From Eremomyces bilateralis CBS 781.70 (lineage: Eukaryota; Ascomycota; Dothideomycetes; Eremomycetales; Eremomycetaceae), in NCBI RefSeq assembly GCF_010015585.1, contig NW_022985102.1:1-64000 (forward strand): 64,000 nucleotides of DNA, read 5' to 3'. Positions 1-11,860 of the stretch are shown here, piece after piece. How positions within the stretch are numbered: position 1 is the stretch's first letter; each line of letters starts with the position of its first letter. The notes beneath the pieces are model-generated. The model was not told the origin of the DNA. It worked only from the letters and a program-made list of their open reading frames with translations, and did not search any database. Made by a program: the position numbers and the translations under genes.

Positions 1-648
1 CGAAGTACACGAAAAGCCCCTTGATTATTATATTAACAGTCCCAAGCACTCCTTGACATGTTATAGTAATGAGGCTTTAGATGTTATAATTTTATTTACC
101 TAGATCTATGTGAAATATTCATGAATAATATGAATATTCATGAATATCGCGAATATGAATATAAGGCGTATTCATATTCACATTATTCGCCAAGACTTTA
201 TTCATATTCGCAAATTATTCATATTATTCATATTATTCGTATTCGTTTCGGACCTCTACCCAGAAGCTCTTGTGATGCCGAATCTCCACGCTATAGAGCC
301 CATCAAAAGATAATCTCTCATCAAGAGCTGAGTACTAGAGTCATTGAGTTGCAAAACTTACTAGGAGACTACAACTCAGAAACAATCAGTGGGTATAACT
401 CAATTCCGGTCCCTCTCACCTAAATTGAAGTGAGCTTTCTTTCATTTCGCAATCTGAATCAATTACAATTAGCGACAAGCGATACGTACTGACCTTTGTT
501 GATACAGTTGTTCTTGGATGATCCCGATGTTGCAGAATTGAGTTCCTAATTGTGGATTTAGAAGTCCATCTGAGTGGGTACGTTTCCCAATTTCAATCCT
601 TCCTAGCCTCTAAAATCGAAGTGAGCTATTAATAACGCCCTTCCTTAG
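1..648. other. AT-rich intergenic stretch with ATTCATATT-like repeats
   Basis: No gene is supported. Positions about 100-245 are a low-complexity run of ATTCATATT / GAATATGAA permutations that are partly palindromic. The run happens to stay open as a 100-codon ATG frame (121-423) rich in Tyr, Ser and Ile, which is best read as a by-product of the repeat. The rest looks like ordinary non-coding DNA. Confidence 0.5.
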
Positions 649-1383
649 ACCCGACCACACTCTCACACAAGAACAAGTAACAAATGTTGGCAAAGCGCAC
701 TCGAACAGGGAACGTCGAACAAAGCAATCATAGCCCCGCAACGCCGGCTCCCTATTACCAGCCTCTTCGGCTCGGGTAGTAGTAGTATAACATCTGGTCC
801 TAGTTTCGCGGGGTTCGGAACTAGCAGCACAACGGCCGCCCCTCCTACCGGTCTCTTCGGCTCTGGGGGTAGCAGCATTGCGCCTCCTTCTGGTTTCGGC
901 GGGTTCAGGATTGGCAGCACAGTACCTGCGCTTCCTACCGGCCTCTTCAACTGGGGTCCATGGAAACAGCTTGCGGCTGCTCCTAGGAGCGGTTTTAGCC
1001 GCTCGGGCCCAGGCTCGAACACTCCGACCAGATCCTGCGTGGACTCGGACATCGAGATGACCGATGCTTGGCTCCCTGGGGCAACCTCGCAGGGTGAGGA
1101 CGGACGTCGAGATGGTTCATTCTCCTTCTGCGGACATGACTGCCACGGTTACGACGGCGGCTCCTATCACCAAGCTCCCTCGACCACTGCAAACACTGAG
1201 ACCACTAGCACAACTAGCACCACTACTACCTCTACGACCACTATGTCTTCCACCTCTCAGATGCCGGCAGAATTGGACGCCAGCCAGCGGAAGAAGGTTG
1301 ACAACGAGAACAAAAGGCGTTGGGGCCTGTGGTACCTGCCAGAGCGCAGTCCTAGCCCAGTCCGTGGGCCCAACGATCTCTAG
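649..1383 (+). pseudogene. FG-nucleoporin-like open frame lacking a start (fragment or exon)
   Basis: The frame is open from after a TAG at 646-648 to a TAG at 1381-1383 (about 244 codons) but has no ATG before 1057; the ATG at 684 lies in another frame. It holds three copies of a roughly 30-residue unit beginning T-(S/G)-L-F-(G/N), with ACC codons at 757, 847 and 937, exactly 90 bp apart. Phe-Gly pairs, Ser/Thr and Pro/Ala linkers resemble nuclear pore FG repeats. A Thr/Ser-rich stretch and a charged end (ASQRKKVDNENKRRWG) follow. The exact 90-bp period and the frame kept across it suggest coding ancestry. It could be the last exon of a gene whose first exon I cannot place, or a fragment of a duplicated nucleoporin-like gene. 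Function is inference only. Confidence 0.35.
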
Positions 1384-1771
1384 ACGGAGAATCCCGAATC
1401 TAGCAAGTGATGATAGCCTTGTAGCTGCATCGAGAACATCTAGACTATCACAAAGATGGGTCACGATAGGTTCGAGATATGGATGACGCTAATACCTGCA
1501 CAGGAGAGATAAGACTCATAAATTACCACCAACTCTAGACCTTCCTTAGCTTTCTTAGTCTGATTCATAGCAGTAATAGGCGAACTTAGACACACATCAC
1601 CTAACATATTAATAATTGTCTTGATTAAACCTCACAGAATCAGTACAATGACACGAGCATAATGGCGGATCAATGCACTCGATCTACAACATCCCATAGC
1701 AGATACAATCCATAAAGCTGAAATTGGGTTCATAATTGGATTAATTGCCGTATTTACACGTGAAGTCTATC
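1384..1771. other. Intergenic, nothing recognised
   Basis: No frame, repeat or RNA gene stands out. It probably carries the 3' end of the minus-strand lyase-family gene that follows. Confidence 0.5.
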
Positions 1772-2828
1772 TCAGGCCCCTTTCTCAAATGCCTGTCCTC
1801 CAGCAGCCTTATCCAAAGCCATGCTTTCTCCCAGCCCACAAACCTCGAACAGTCTCCTTGGAGACAGCTCCTTGGGTGCCTCAGCAACACCATCTTGCTT
1901 GAGCTTTTCCATGGTGGCTTTGATCGCCACATAAGCGGGCGCAAGTGCAGCAAAGGGCCAGATGATAAGCCGAAATCCGATCTCTTTCGCCTCCTTAACG
2001 CTCATGGTTGGCGTGGTTCCATGTTCAACCATATTGAGGAGCACTGGGGTTGGTGCCATATCTTGGACGATTTGCTTTCCCATCTCTACCGAATCGAGGC
2101 CCTCCAGGAAGGCAACATCCGCACCAGCGTCTCGAGCTGCTTTTAGTCGACGGACTGATTCATCATATCCAAACGACTGCAATGCATCAGTGCGTGCAAT
2201 GACGACAATGTCGGATCCAATCTTTTGACGTGCTGCAACAGCTGCTCGGATGCGCGAAACGAATGTCTCTATATCAACCAGTTGCTTGCCTTGAAGATGC
2301 CCGCATCTCTTGGCCTGGACTTGGTCCTCGATATGGAACCCTGCAACACCGGACATTGCATACTGGGTTACTGATCGGGCAACCATGATTGGCCCTAAGA
2401 TAGTTAGATCAGAACTCTATACAATATATATGCGGCTATTTACCGCCATATCCAGTGTCCATGTCGGCAATGACAGGCACTGAAGGGTTAAGGCTAGAGA
2501 TCATCTCTGCATTTGCTCGCATGTCGTGGAGTTGAGCAATTCCGAGATCTGCTTGGCCGAGCTTGGAGGCGGTGGTGCCAGCACCAGTCTGATATAAATG
2601 TCAGTATCAATTTCACTTCTTGCGTATCATATGATGTACCATGTATAACGCGTCAAACCCGACTTCTAGTGCTATTCGCGCAGAGAATCCATCGTATACG
2701 CCTGGGCAGACTACTATATCCGACGAGCCGTCCAACATTTGTCGCAGCTTCGTCGCAGAGGAGCCGGGCGGATATGGATCTTGGGAGACATTTGGTGCCG
2801 CAGGAGCAGCGACATCGGCGGACGACAT
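1772..2828 (-). CDS. Isocitrate lyase/PEP mutase superfamily enzyme
   Basis: Three exons, 2828-2640, 2588-2444 and 2394-1772, join with GT-AG introns to give 318 residues. The family splits or forms C-C or C-P bonds next to carboxylates, using Mg2+ and a flexible loop carrying a catalytic Cys. Visible signatures are VCPGVYDGFSAR (near residue 38), MTGAGTTASKLG across the first splice, DMDTGYGGP across the second (Mg2+-binding Asp region), the catalytic loop KRCGH near residue 140, and IARTDAL. Members include oxaloacetate hydrolase, dimethylmalate lyase and carboxyphosphonoenolpyruvate mutase. The motif and length (about 300) exclude true isocitrate lyase (about 530), but I cannot choose the substrate. 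No targeting peptide is evident and the C-terminus (FEKGA) is not a PTS1. It stands alone in a gene-poor region. Confidence 0.9.
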
Positions 2829-5800
2829 CGCGAAACAAATCTATACCGTAGGTCTTGTGCAAGCAAACAAAGACGTCGAAGAAAGATTTCTAATATGAAT
2901 AGACGGCTGTCTTCCCAATAAAATACTTAGAGAAAGGTGCACTTGAATAGATACATTAAGGCATGGTGTTGGTAAAGCGTGCCGAAGCGTCGCCTTGTTG
3001 TCTGTTGATAGAACCTGAAGATTTGCCCCTCTCGGATCTGTGGAGCTACATCTTTCCGGTACCTAAATCGATGCACAACAGATGCGTTAACCGCGGGACC
3101 CAACACGGAATACTACGAGACCTCTATCGAGTTGACGAACGCTACAGCCCCCTGCCCGCCGATAATGGACCTAGGGAGTATGATCGTTACGGAACCTTAA
3201 GGGTCGGTCTGGCTGGTCTAACCCGCTAGTAGAGAACTCCAGGATGCAGCGTGGAGGGTCTTTCCAAAGTTCTTCTTGCAGCGCTTTAGATGTGTTAAGA
3301 TAGGATCAAAGATAACTAACTGGTTAAAGTATAAAACTAAAGGTTATTTGCTGACAAGAATGGGAGAGAACCGATCGGTCGAGAATGGCAGTTTGAAAAA
3401 CAGGGTAGCTGGGAATATGTATCTTTTCCTCGGAATACCATGACCCAATCGTGAAAGTATTTACCTTCTAACACGGAGTGCTACGCAGCTATGGATGATA
3501 TACTCAGTCCATCGAAATCGATATTAATGGGACGTTATTCCCAATGCAGAAGAGAGAAAGTCAAGATGTGATGCATGCTCTTACTCCGTGGTCTTGGAGT
3601 GATTGACTCCTTTACAGTGACGCAGACAATGACGAACGTGGTATCAAATCTGAACGCCGAATGCGGACGACATAATTCAAATTCCATTCTCACAATCATT
3701 TCAGATCTTCATTATCTGCCAAAATGCCAAGGTTCAAGAAACTGGATTTCATACCCAAATGGAAGCCTTGAAGCCGAAGAAATCTGCTAGAATGCTAACG
3801 GCAGACAGGCCAAACGTTGGGTATGAGATACTAAGATAGCCGTACAGGAACGCTTCAGAACGCATTCAAACGCCATAAACAACAAAACTAACCTGAGAGA
3901 TCGTATTCTCGTTGACAGTGTTCTTCGTGATCACTGTCCTCGTACGTATTGGCTCTGAAAACCTTTGTCGTGCCCTAGTGGGACATGGAACAAAAATCGA
4001 GACCTCAATTTGACTCCATTTGACTTCAATTATTCCTTGACTTTTGCGCAACTGGAACCGGCCGGTTGACATACCATTCGTCGCCGTTTCGTTCTGCCTG
4101 CCGTTGCTCGTATTGGTGGGACGCAATCTTCAAGTCTTCAATTTGTTCCTACGCGGACCGTGAGCTTTGACTGGTATCGATCATGCCTTGAAGAAAGAAA
4201 GATGAGGGGTGCAATGATGCAGACTTACCTTGGTTAATGGTGCACCTGCCGTAGTGACGAGGAATCCATCTCGACCCTTGAATGTCCATCAGCACAGTTC
4301 AACGGACGGGTTTGTTTTGGTCTGCAAAATCCTGACCTGATGAACGTAAGGGCGAACGATCGCGTCTGGCCCGCAGAAGTATCGGATCTCGCCTTGTATC
4401 ACCGTTCGTGAGATGCCATAACCGGGGACGAAGTAATTATTCAGCGACATATTGAGGATGGTTGATGGATCGGCGAACAACTCCTCTTAACGTCGATGAA
4501 GACAGACCGACGAAGGTATAAGAAACGTACGCTTGACAAGTGAAGAGGCGACTTTCGACCTGAGCTGATATAAAATGAACTCTTGGGATATCGCAACGCA
4601 TCGATACAGCATCGTGGAGAGCACTAGATCGTGAGATGCGAAATATATATGGTACTATTCATTCAGACAAGCAACGTTGCCCAACGGAAATACTCGGCTT
4701 GTCGTGCGATTCCTTTCGCCATTCATGAAAACCCATCCTACAGGGCGAAAGGTAGCTCTTCCAGAAACAGGACTTAGAAGAATGAGGCGGGCATCAATGC
4801 ATCTTAGATGCTGCCTAACATGGTCTTGGGCTTCGATTGGGCCCGAAATGACGATAGCTCGGCGAATTGGAAGCTCCTGAGATTAGCTGCAGGCTGAGCA
4901 TCACGGTACATTGGCCGATGGAGATGTTACCGGATCTCACGATGTTCAGGTCAAGTCATGTTTTGCTGATTGATTGTCCGAATGGAGCTGCCTTCCGCCT
5001 CATCTGTCCGAGCGCTGGGAATTCTCCACGTTGATATTGCAGACAGTATTCGACGTGGGACGCATCACGACTGAAAGCCTTAAGGAGCACTGTCGGACGC
5101 TTTACTCGGAATATCTAAGTTCATTTCTGTTCTCCAAAGTTCTCCGTGGCAGTTCATTTCCTGTCAGATGCGATTTCATCCTTCTCATGGCAAAGTCTGC
5201 CTGCGCTTCCTCGGTAGGAGAGCCAAGTTAAGCCCTAAAGTGCCGATCTTTGCGCCAAAAGCAGAGCGACAACACTCTCAAGTATTCTTGTGACCTCGTT
5301 ACTTGACTATACCAGTGAGCGGCTATCATTTCTTCTGTACAACTTACCGGCTATAGGTTCCCCGCCTCTCAAGCATCGTCATCCAAGGCCGGATCACCAG
5401 TGGCCTTCACACAAATGGAGATCGGAGGCGATATACACCCTCACGAATATCAGGGGCATTCCTAGCCTTCTTGTAACTAGTCTCATGTTGTGATGAGGTA
5501 GCCATGCGTCAACCTTATGCACTTCATTGTCGGTTACTTGCCGATGGGATATCTGGAAGTGACCTCCTTGTTTTCCATGGTTCGGTCCGTTAACAGAACT
5601 GGTCTAAACTGGGCGCACTGGTGAAGTACACCCATAGAGAGGAAGTCTAGTACGCCCCGTGGGCATCGATCCATGAAAACTGGCCGTGTCTCATCACGCC
5701 GTAGGAGCCATAGGGCACCGGTTTTTCAGTCACACCCACCGTCGCCAGCCACTCATAAAATTTGGGTACGGTAATCGACAGCTCATGCCTTGGTTAACGA

Positions 5801-7557
5801 ATCAGCTGTTGTCAGGCGTTACCAATTGTACCTCCCTCGAGGATACAGATCACCGGGATCGTCCAACACATGTTCAATATTCGACGTTCCTATCAGGCAA
5901 GTTCCAATTCCAGTCAGCGAACGATTCAGTGTCCTGTATCCAAAGGACGGGCATGGGGCCTAACAGCATGATATCACCATTTCCTGTCTTACACGAGGCA
6001 AAATGGTACGGCACTCAGTCAATATACAACATTTCCAGTCAGTGTTTGCACTCGAATTCCCTACCCTTCGTCGACTTTGTAAACCTCAGAGCATTCTCAC
6101 CGAGTACATGTAAACGTATCCGCATTTGGGTTTCCAGAACATGATACTAACCCTTCAATATACTTCCTGTCAAGGGAATTTGAACTGAAAATTGGTTACC
6201 TGTTTCGTCGTCCGTTGTAACGCCTCACTTGTCGACCAAGACGCATGCCAAAATAGCGCTCTTTTGTCCATCCTACACATCGTCTCCTTTCGTATATGCA
6301 TGGTTCCCTCAGAAGACTATTAATTCTGCTGTCGACGCTAGCGCCTCAAAGCACACCGGTTGATATGGGGTCAATTGAGGTCACTGGAATGGCCACTGGC
6401 GGGGGGCATCGAGTCACCGTCTTTTCCTATACTCCATCGCTATGTGCATGAGCATAATCGTTCCTTTTCCTAGGTGCGAGTGACGCTTTCCACGCGATGG
6501 GGTAATCAGGTTACCGGACGAGGTTGCTTCTAGCGGCAAATTATTGTCCTATGCACTGTTCTCATATCCCATCGGTGTCGTATTTTCTGTTTTTGAACGT
6601 TCCGGCGTCTAGTCGCCTACATAATATGCAGATCTCTAGGCTGGCTGGAAATTATGCATTCTTTTTCAAAAATGGAACTTGGAGACGTGGTATAGTTGCC
6701 CCGGGACTAGGTGCCAAAGGACAATACATCCGCACCAACGTCATTTGCGAGTCCGGAAGCCGTGAAGATCGCCTCCAGTCAGGTTCACTGCTCCAAACAG
6801 TCGAAGCCGAAGAGAATGAGCATTATTCTATTCTTCTGCCCAAAGCGTTTTCTCCGAACTACAAGGTTATCCCTTTTCCATCGAACAAAGCATCGGTTGG
6901 GATAGTCCGTGCAATTCATGGACACTTATCCTGTACAACAAGGTACTTCTCGGAATACGATGTGAGAGATCGCTCTCAAACATCGTTTCTCCAAATCCAC
7001 AATCTCTTATCACAGAAAAATGCCCCAGAAGCCATCCATAATTCCCCTCAAGAATGCTTGTGGGTAGAACCATCTGGGCGCTCGCCTCACTTTTGCAGCC
7101 CCTAAGCGCTGATCGTTACCGCATATGATATATAGCATCCGACGAAGTTAACTTGAATTGTAGTTCCCTGGAGACTGGAATCTGTTTTAGGTGCCTAGAT
7201 CGTGGTTCTAGCGACTGCAGAGCGACGACGCCTCCTCAGTTCTCACCGGTTGGTTCTCGCCCCTGGAGATAGTCGATGGTCACAAGATCACTATCCTATC
7301 GCCCATCTCCCGAATCCCTAGGTGTGACCGAATGTCATACTCGATGATCCGAACTGCCAATTACCAGATGATCTCATTCTAGACAACTAACAACATTGCT
7401 TAGAATTCCCTTTACTCGGAGAGCAAAGCCGCACTTTGAACGCCGATCCATCCCCGGACTAGGTTCATAACGCTAAAGCTGGAGAATTTGGCCTTAATTC
7501 TGGATGAGCACACTTCCATGAAGTTTTCCATCCATTCCCCATTGCCTACAATTAATA
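2829..7557. other. 4.7-kb stretch with no convincing gene
   Basis: The longer open frames here (for example 5686-6144 and 6524-7105) begin at GTG or TTG rather than ATG and match no family I know. A minus-strand stretch near 6711-6785 faintly recalls the neighbouring PEP mutase-type gene and could be a decayed relative. The rest looks like long-neutral sequence without strong base bias or tandem repeats. Confidence 0.45.
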
Positions 7558-9212
7558 TTAGTTCTCAGCAGCTGGTGCAGGAAACTTCGCCCTCCATTTC
7601 TTGCCGAACACCTGCGTCACAACGATCGACGCCACCACACCCGCAACAATTGCCGCCTGGCACCCGAACGCCACACCTGGCCCATTGAGATTAACCCACT
7701 TGAGCTGGAAGTACACCACCGTGAACCCACCGACCGTCCTGAACGCACAGATCCACGCGCTTGCCAATGCGGAATGCTGGGGGAAAACGTCCAGAATATA
7801 CGCCGAGATGGCCGTCGTGGTTCCGAGCGTGGAGAAGCAGTTGAGCCCCCAACCAATCGCCACGCCGATCCAGTGAAGATTGTGCTGCAGTGTCTGACCA
7901 AAGACGATGAGCCCGATGATGCCGATGAGCCATGCGGGATACACGGCCCAGAGACGGTTCTCCGGGACATACTTTCCGCCGTGCGTGCGGATGTAGCGCT
8001 GGCAGAGGAAGTCATTGAACCAGTGGCCCCAGAGCTCGGCGCAGAGGGTTCCGATCATCGGGGCGAAGAATAACAGGCCCACGGAGGCGTGGGAGAAGCG
8101 ATATGGTGGGGGAGCCACGAATTGTGTGATGGTGGATACGATTCCGATTGTCCACATGGTGAGGAAAGTGACGAAGCCGAACGCTGAAAGGAAGGTTAGA
8201 TGTTGCAATAGGAAATTAGGATTGACTTACTCGGTAGGAGAAGGTATGGTCGAAGCAACAGGCCAAAAATATCCTTGAGAACGGTCCAGAGGGTTGGACG
8301 GGGATCGCGCTCCTGGAACCCAGTGACTCCAGTCAAGAGCGACAGCCGGCCCAGGATGCCTTTCTGCCTCGGTTTTCTCTCTGCATTACGGTCGTACAGA
8401 GTCTCATCGCCGAGTAAAATGATAGTCAAGACCGAGAATCCGTAAAAGCCGCACAAAACAGCGAAGTTATCTCTCCACCATAGCTTCTCTGCAATGAAAC
8501 CGGAGATGAATGGACCAAGATATGGGCCTAGGAGAAAGGAGAAAGCCCAGATGTTGACCTTCCGAGCACGTTCGTGGAAGAAGAACATGTCGTGGATGAT
8601 GGAGAGGCCGATAACCTGCGGTGGGGCCCCAAAGAAGCCCTGCAAGGTGCGACATGCGGTGAATCCGGCATAGTTGTGTGCCAGGGCTGCGCCAATTGAG
8701 CACACTAAGGTCAGGAATTGCGACCAGAAGAGTACAGGGAATCTATTAAAATCAATTTGATGCTATGAAGGCATAGGTTGCGCCTCGAGCCACGCTTTCA
8801 CTCACCTGCCATATCGCTGGCACAGTGGTACAGCAAGGAGTCCACCAGGGCCCTGCATAAAGATAGCGCCAGAAATTGAATTCGCTACATCGGGGACCTT
8901 CATATGCCAGTCCATAGCCTGCTGCTCAAACAAAGTGGCTCCCCAGGTGATGACCCAGTCTGTGAGCAGACACCCGGGTATCAAGGCTAGGAAGACAGCA
9001 TGTTTCTTCGTCCATGACCAGTTCAGGGGATCCTCTGGATCGTTAGATGGTTGGGGAATCAAGACCGTTTTGCCATCTTTGGCGGTCTTGAGGTCGCGCT
9101 CGGCGTCCCTACCACTCTCCTCGCTCTCGGGTCGGACCTGTTTGGTCACGATATAAGTGCCCTCCTTTTCAACCCTAGACTTTACCTTCTCCTGTGAGAC
9201 GACCTCGGACAT
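7558..9212 (-). CDS. MFS transporter, drug:H+ antiporter (DHA1)-like
   Basis: Exons 9212-8806, 8742-8231 and 8183-7558 join cleanly (GTGAGT/ATAG, GTAAGT/CAG) to 514 residues. The hydrophilic N-terminus ends with PEDPLNWSWTKKHAV, the usual entry to the first membrane span in fungal DHA1 proteins. Spans then alternate through the protein; CQRYGRFPVLFW, split by intron 1, is the loop 2-3 motif A region, and a charged central loop (DETLYDRNAERKPRQK) separates the two halves. Expected role is plasma-membrane proton-coupled efflux or uptake of small molecules; the substrate cannot be read from sequence. I chose the ATG at 9212 (MSEVVSQEKV) because the frame upstream begins only at a non-ATG codon. 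Confidence 0.9.
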
Positions 9213-10437
9213 GATGAGCTGCAATGAGTACGAAAAGACAAACACTATGAAATAGCGCCGTCTAAAGTTTTACAGAGTCCACAGAATCTGGAAACTCAAA
9301 CCTTTTATCCACAGCCAGGGATAGAAGCGGGTTTCCATGGGCTTTATATAGTCATCGTGGTTGGGCGCCCTTTCCCTTCCCTTGGCAGTACCACGACGTG
9401 AAGCCGGGGTAGAATGCATATTCCGAATTTACAGTATCCTACCATAAGCTGCGGTTTGAAAAGATATATTGAAATAGAAAATAACAGTATGACTCGATAT
9501 AGAAAAGCCGGGGCTGATCGGAAGAAAACTAGCAAATCCCATGTCGCGGGCGCGTCCAGAATGACAGCCGGGGAATCCAGACGGATATGTCCACTTCACC
9601 TTCACTTCTCATTATCCAATTATAGAAGGGTTATGAGTTAATGCGAGAGTTCCCAGTCTTGGCTCTGCCACGGGAATATAGCAACGCCGTAGCAGATATG
9701 CGATGTTCAGATCGGCGCTCAGCTTACCAGCGCCCTCCTCTAACTGGTCCTGCGGAACACCACAAGCCGACTCAATGAAACTCGTAGTACATAGTTTGTT
9801 TTGCTTTGTTATTGGGCGTTGTCAGGCTGCTTGCAGCCAATATACCGGCATCTGGTCGGGGAGCCGAACTCGGGAGGGATGCTCGGAACCAGGCATGAGA
9901 TCGAGCTGATAGTTTGACATTGGCATATTCTTAGGATCAGGTGGTCCCCGTTCAAGCTTGTCTACAGAAAAGCAAGATGTTCGATATGTTAAGAGAAGAT
10001 ATATTCAGTACCTTAGGTAGATTGATTGATGTGACGCGATGGTTGACGTTGTAAGAGATTAGGTAAAGAGAAGGCTGGGGTGGTTGGGAAGGCAGATATT
10101 TCGATGCCTTGGACATCAATATCGGCGGCATCACTCACCTCTGCTCACTTCTTGCTCACTCCATGTCAGGTCAACTCCCATATCAACCTTAAGCCACTAC
10201 TGGTACACCATACACGTGACGCATATCTCGTTTCTCTGCATATGGATACCTACACCCACTTCAGCCCGCCGTTCACCCTCGTCCGCATCTGAATCGTGCA
10301 AGTTTTGATCAGGGAATATCAATCCAAACCCGCATCCCCTCCTGCCGTGGCGGAGGACCAGCCCTGTGCCTCAAAATACATTTAATCTAATAGGCGACAG
10401 GCGACAAGAATAAAGAGTTCGTGGCTGCCCGAATGAT
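9213..10437. other. Intergenic, nothing recognised
   Basis: This separates the MFS gene from the broken F-box gene on the other strand, so it should hold the MFS promoter. I see no further gene. Confidence 0.5.
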
Positions 10438-11860
10438 TTGGATCAGTGTTCACCAGCGCCGAACCACCAATATTTACGTGACTGTTGCACAATGGCCCAG
10501 AGTCCCAGTCTTCTGGATCTTAGGGATGAGATTTTGCTGAAAATTTTCTTTTTCATCGACGGAAGACGACCGGGAGAGGTAAGATCTTACGGCGAGAAGA
10601 AGGTTCAGAACACTGCGCTTCCAAATGCTTGTTTGGTTTGCACACGATTTTGCGATCTCGCCCAGCCAGTGCTTTACCGAACGTTCATTTCTCGCGAGGT
10701 GGAGAAGTTTCCATTGGTCCTAAGAACCATCATCGATCGACCAGACCTGGCAGAGCAAGTATGCGAGGTGGATATCGAATTATGGAACGCCACCGACGCT
10801 TTTGATGGACCGGGAGACCATCTAGAGCTGTCGGATATCAGTTGGATCATTGATCATACAAAAGGTTTGGACATACCAGAACAGGATCGCTAGGTCCAAG
10901 CCATTGAAAAAGGCCTGGATAATTTTATTGTGGCATTGATTCTTCTTCAAGTTCCGAATCTTCAGGTCTTCCCGACACAGGTTCCCTTCCCACCGGACGA
11001 TCCCCTCAATTCTAGTCTAGATCACCGCCAGGCCATCACCTGGCGGCTTTTTGGGAGCGCGTCACTTTCGACTTTTCCGGCCCACCGATTTCAGTCGTTA
11101 AGCACAGTGTCGCTCTACCATAACGATACCGAAGGTAGTTTTGATCCCGATGTTTTTGTATTCTTTATGCATATACCCACAGTCCGTAGGATTGACGCCT
11201 TTTCGATGGGATCGGACGAGCCAGTCACTCCGGGCTTCAACTGGCCTTCTCCGGGATCTTCTAACGTAGAAGTCGTTCGCCTAGATTGCACCGCAGTGAC
11301 TGATGAGTACCTTCAGCACATTTAGCTCCGTCCTCGGGCTCTGAAGGTGCTTACATGTGAATGGGGCCCTGCAACAGTTGGCGTGGCCCCTTTCACAACA
11401 ATCGACACCAGAGAAGCGCTTGAGCCGCACAGAAACTCGCTTGAACACCTCACCCTCGACGCTCGTGGGTTATATGACCTCGAGTGTGAGGATGGTTTAC
11501 TTGAATCAATAGGGGCCTTAAAACCTTTCGCGAAATTGACAGAATTGGTTGTTTCGGCCATCTACCTCACTGGTTGCGATGATGAGAATTACACACCACC
11601 TAAGTTGACGGAACTTCTCCCCGCCCCCACTCAAGAGGTTAGAAATTCTAGGTACGACTGGGCCGCTCGAAGGATATCTTATGGACCTTGCTCAGAGTTG
11701 TGCACACGAATTGCCGGAGCTGAAAGCTGTCGATCTCTAGGAAGTTGACGCAGCATTCATAATAGACAGACATATTAGAATGTGATGGAAGCCTTTCAAG
11801 CGGCCGGTGTTGACTACTGGAGACATCGGCCTCTCTAGGGCTAACTTCAGGTGCCATTAG
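10438..11860 (+). pseudogene. F-box/leucine-rich-type protein gene, broken
   Basis: One frame reads as a fungal F-box protein: LLDLRDEILLKIFFFI, then CLVCTRFCDLAQPVLYRTF, followed by leucine-rich segments (LEHLTLDARGLYDLE, FAKLTELVVSAIYL). The likely original start is the ATG at 10492. The frame is interrupted by TAG at 10891-10893 and TAG at 11323-11325, with family-like sequence continuing in the same frame after each. Near 11615-11628 the reading shifts by one base and goes on as LKRLEILGTTGPLEGYLMDL, then meets TAG and TGA in the shifted frame. The three TAGs fit CAG to TAG changes and the TGA fits CGA to TGA. F-box proteins are SCF ubiquitin-ligase adaptors; this copy should not make one. 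It is a host gene relic, fairly young because the frame is still easy to read. Confidence 0.85.

Noticed and set aside
121-423. Tyr/Ser/Ile-rich 100-codon protein
   Set aside because: The frame is produced by the ATTCATATT repeat and carries no other sign of coding.
5686-7105. Frames of 152 and 193 codons in the empty stretch
   Set aside because: They begin at GTG and TTG, resemble no family and have no intron-exon logic.
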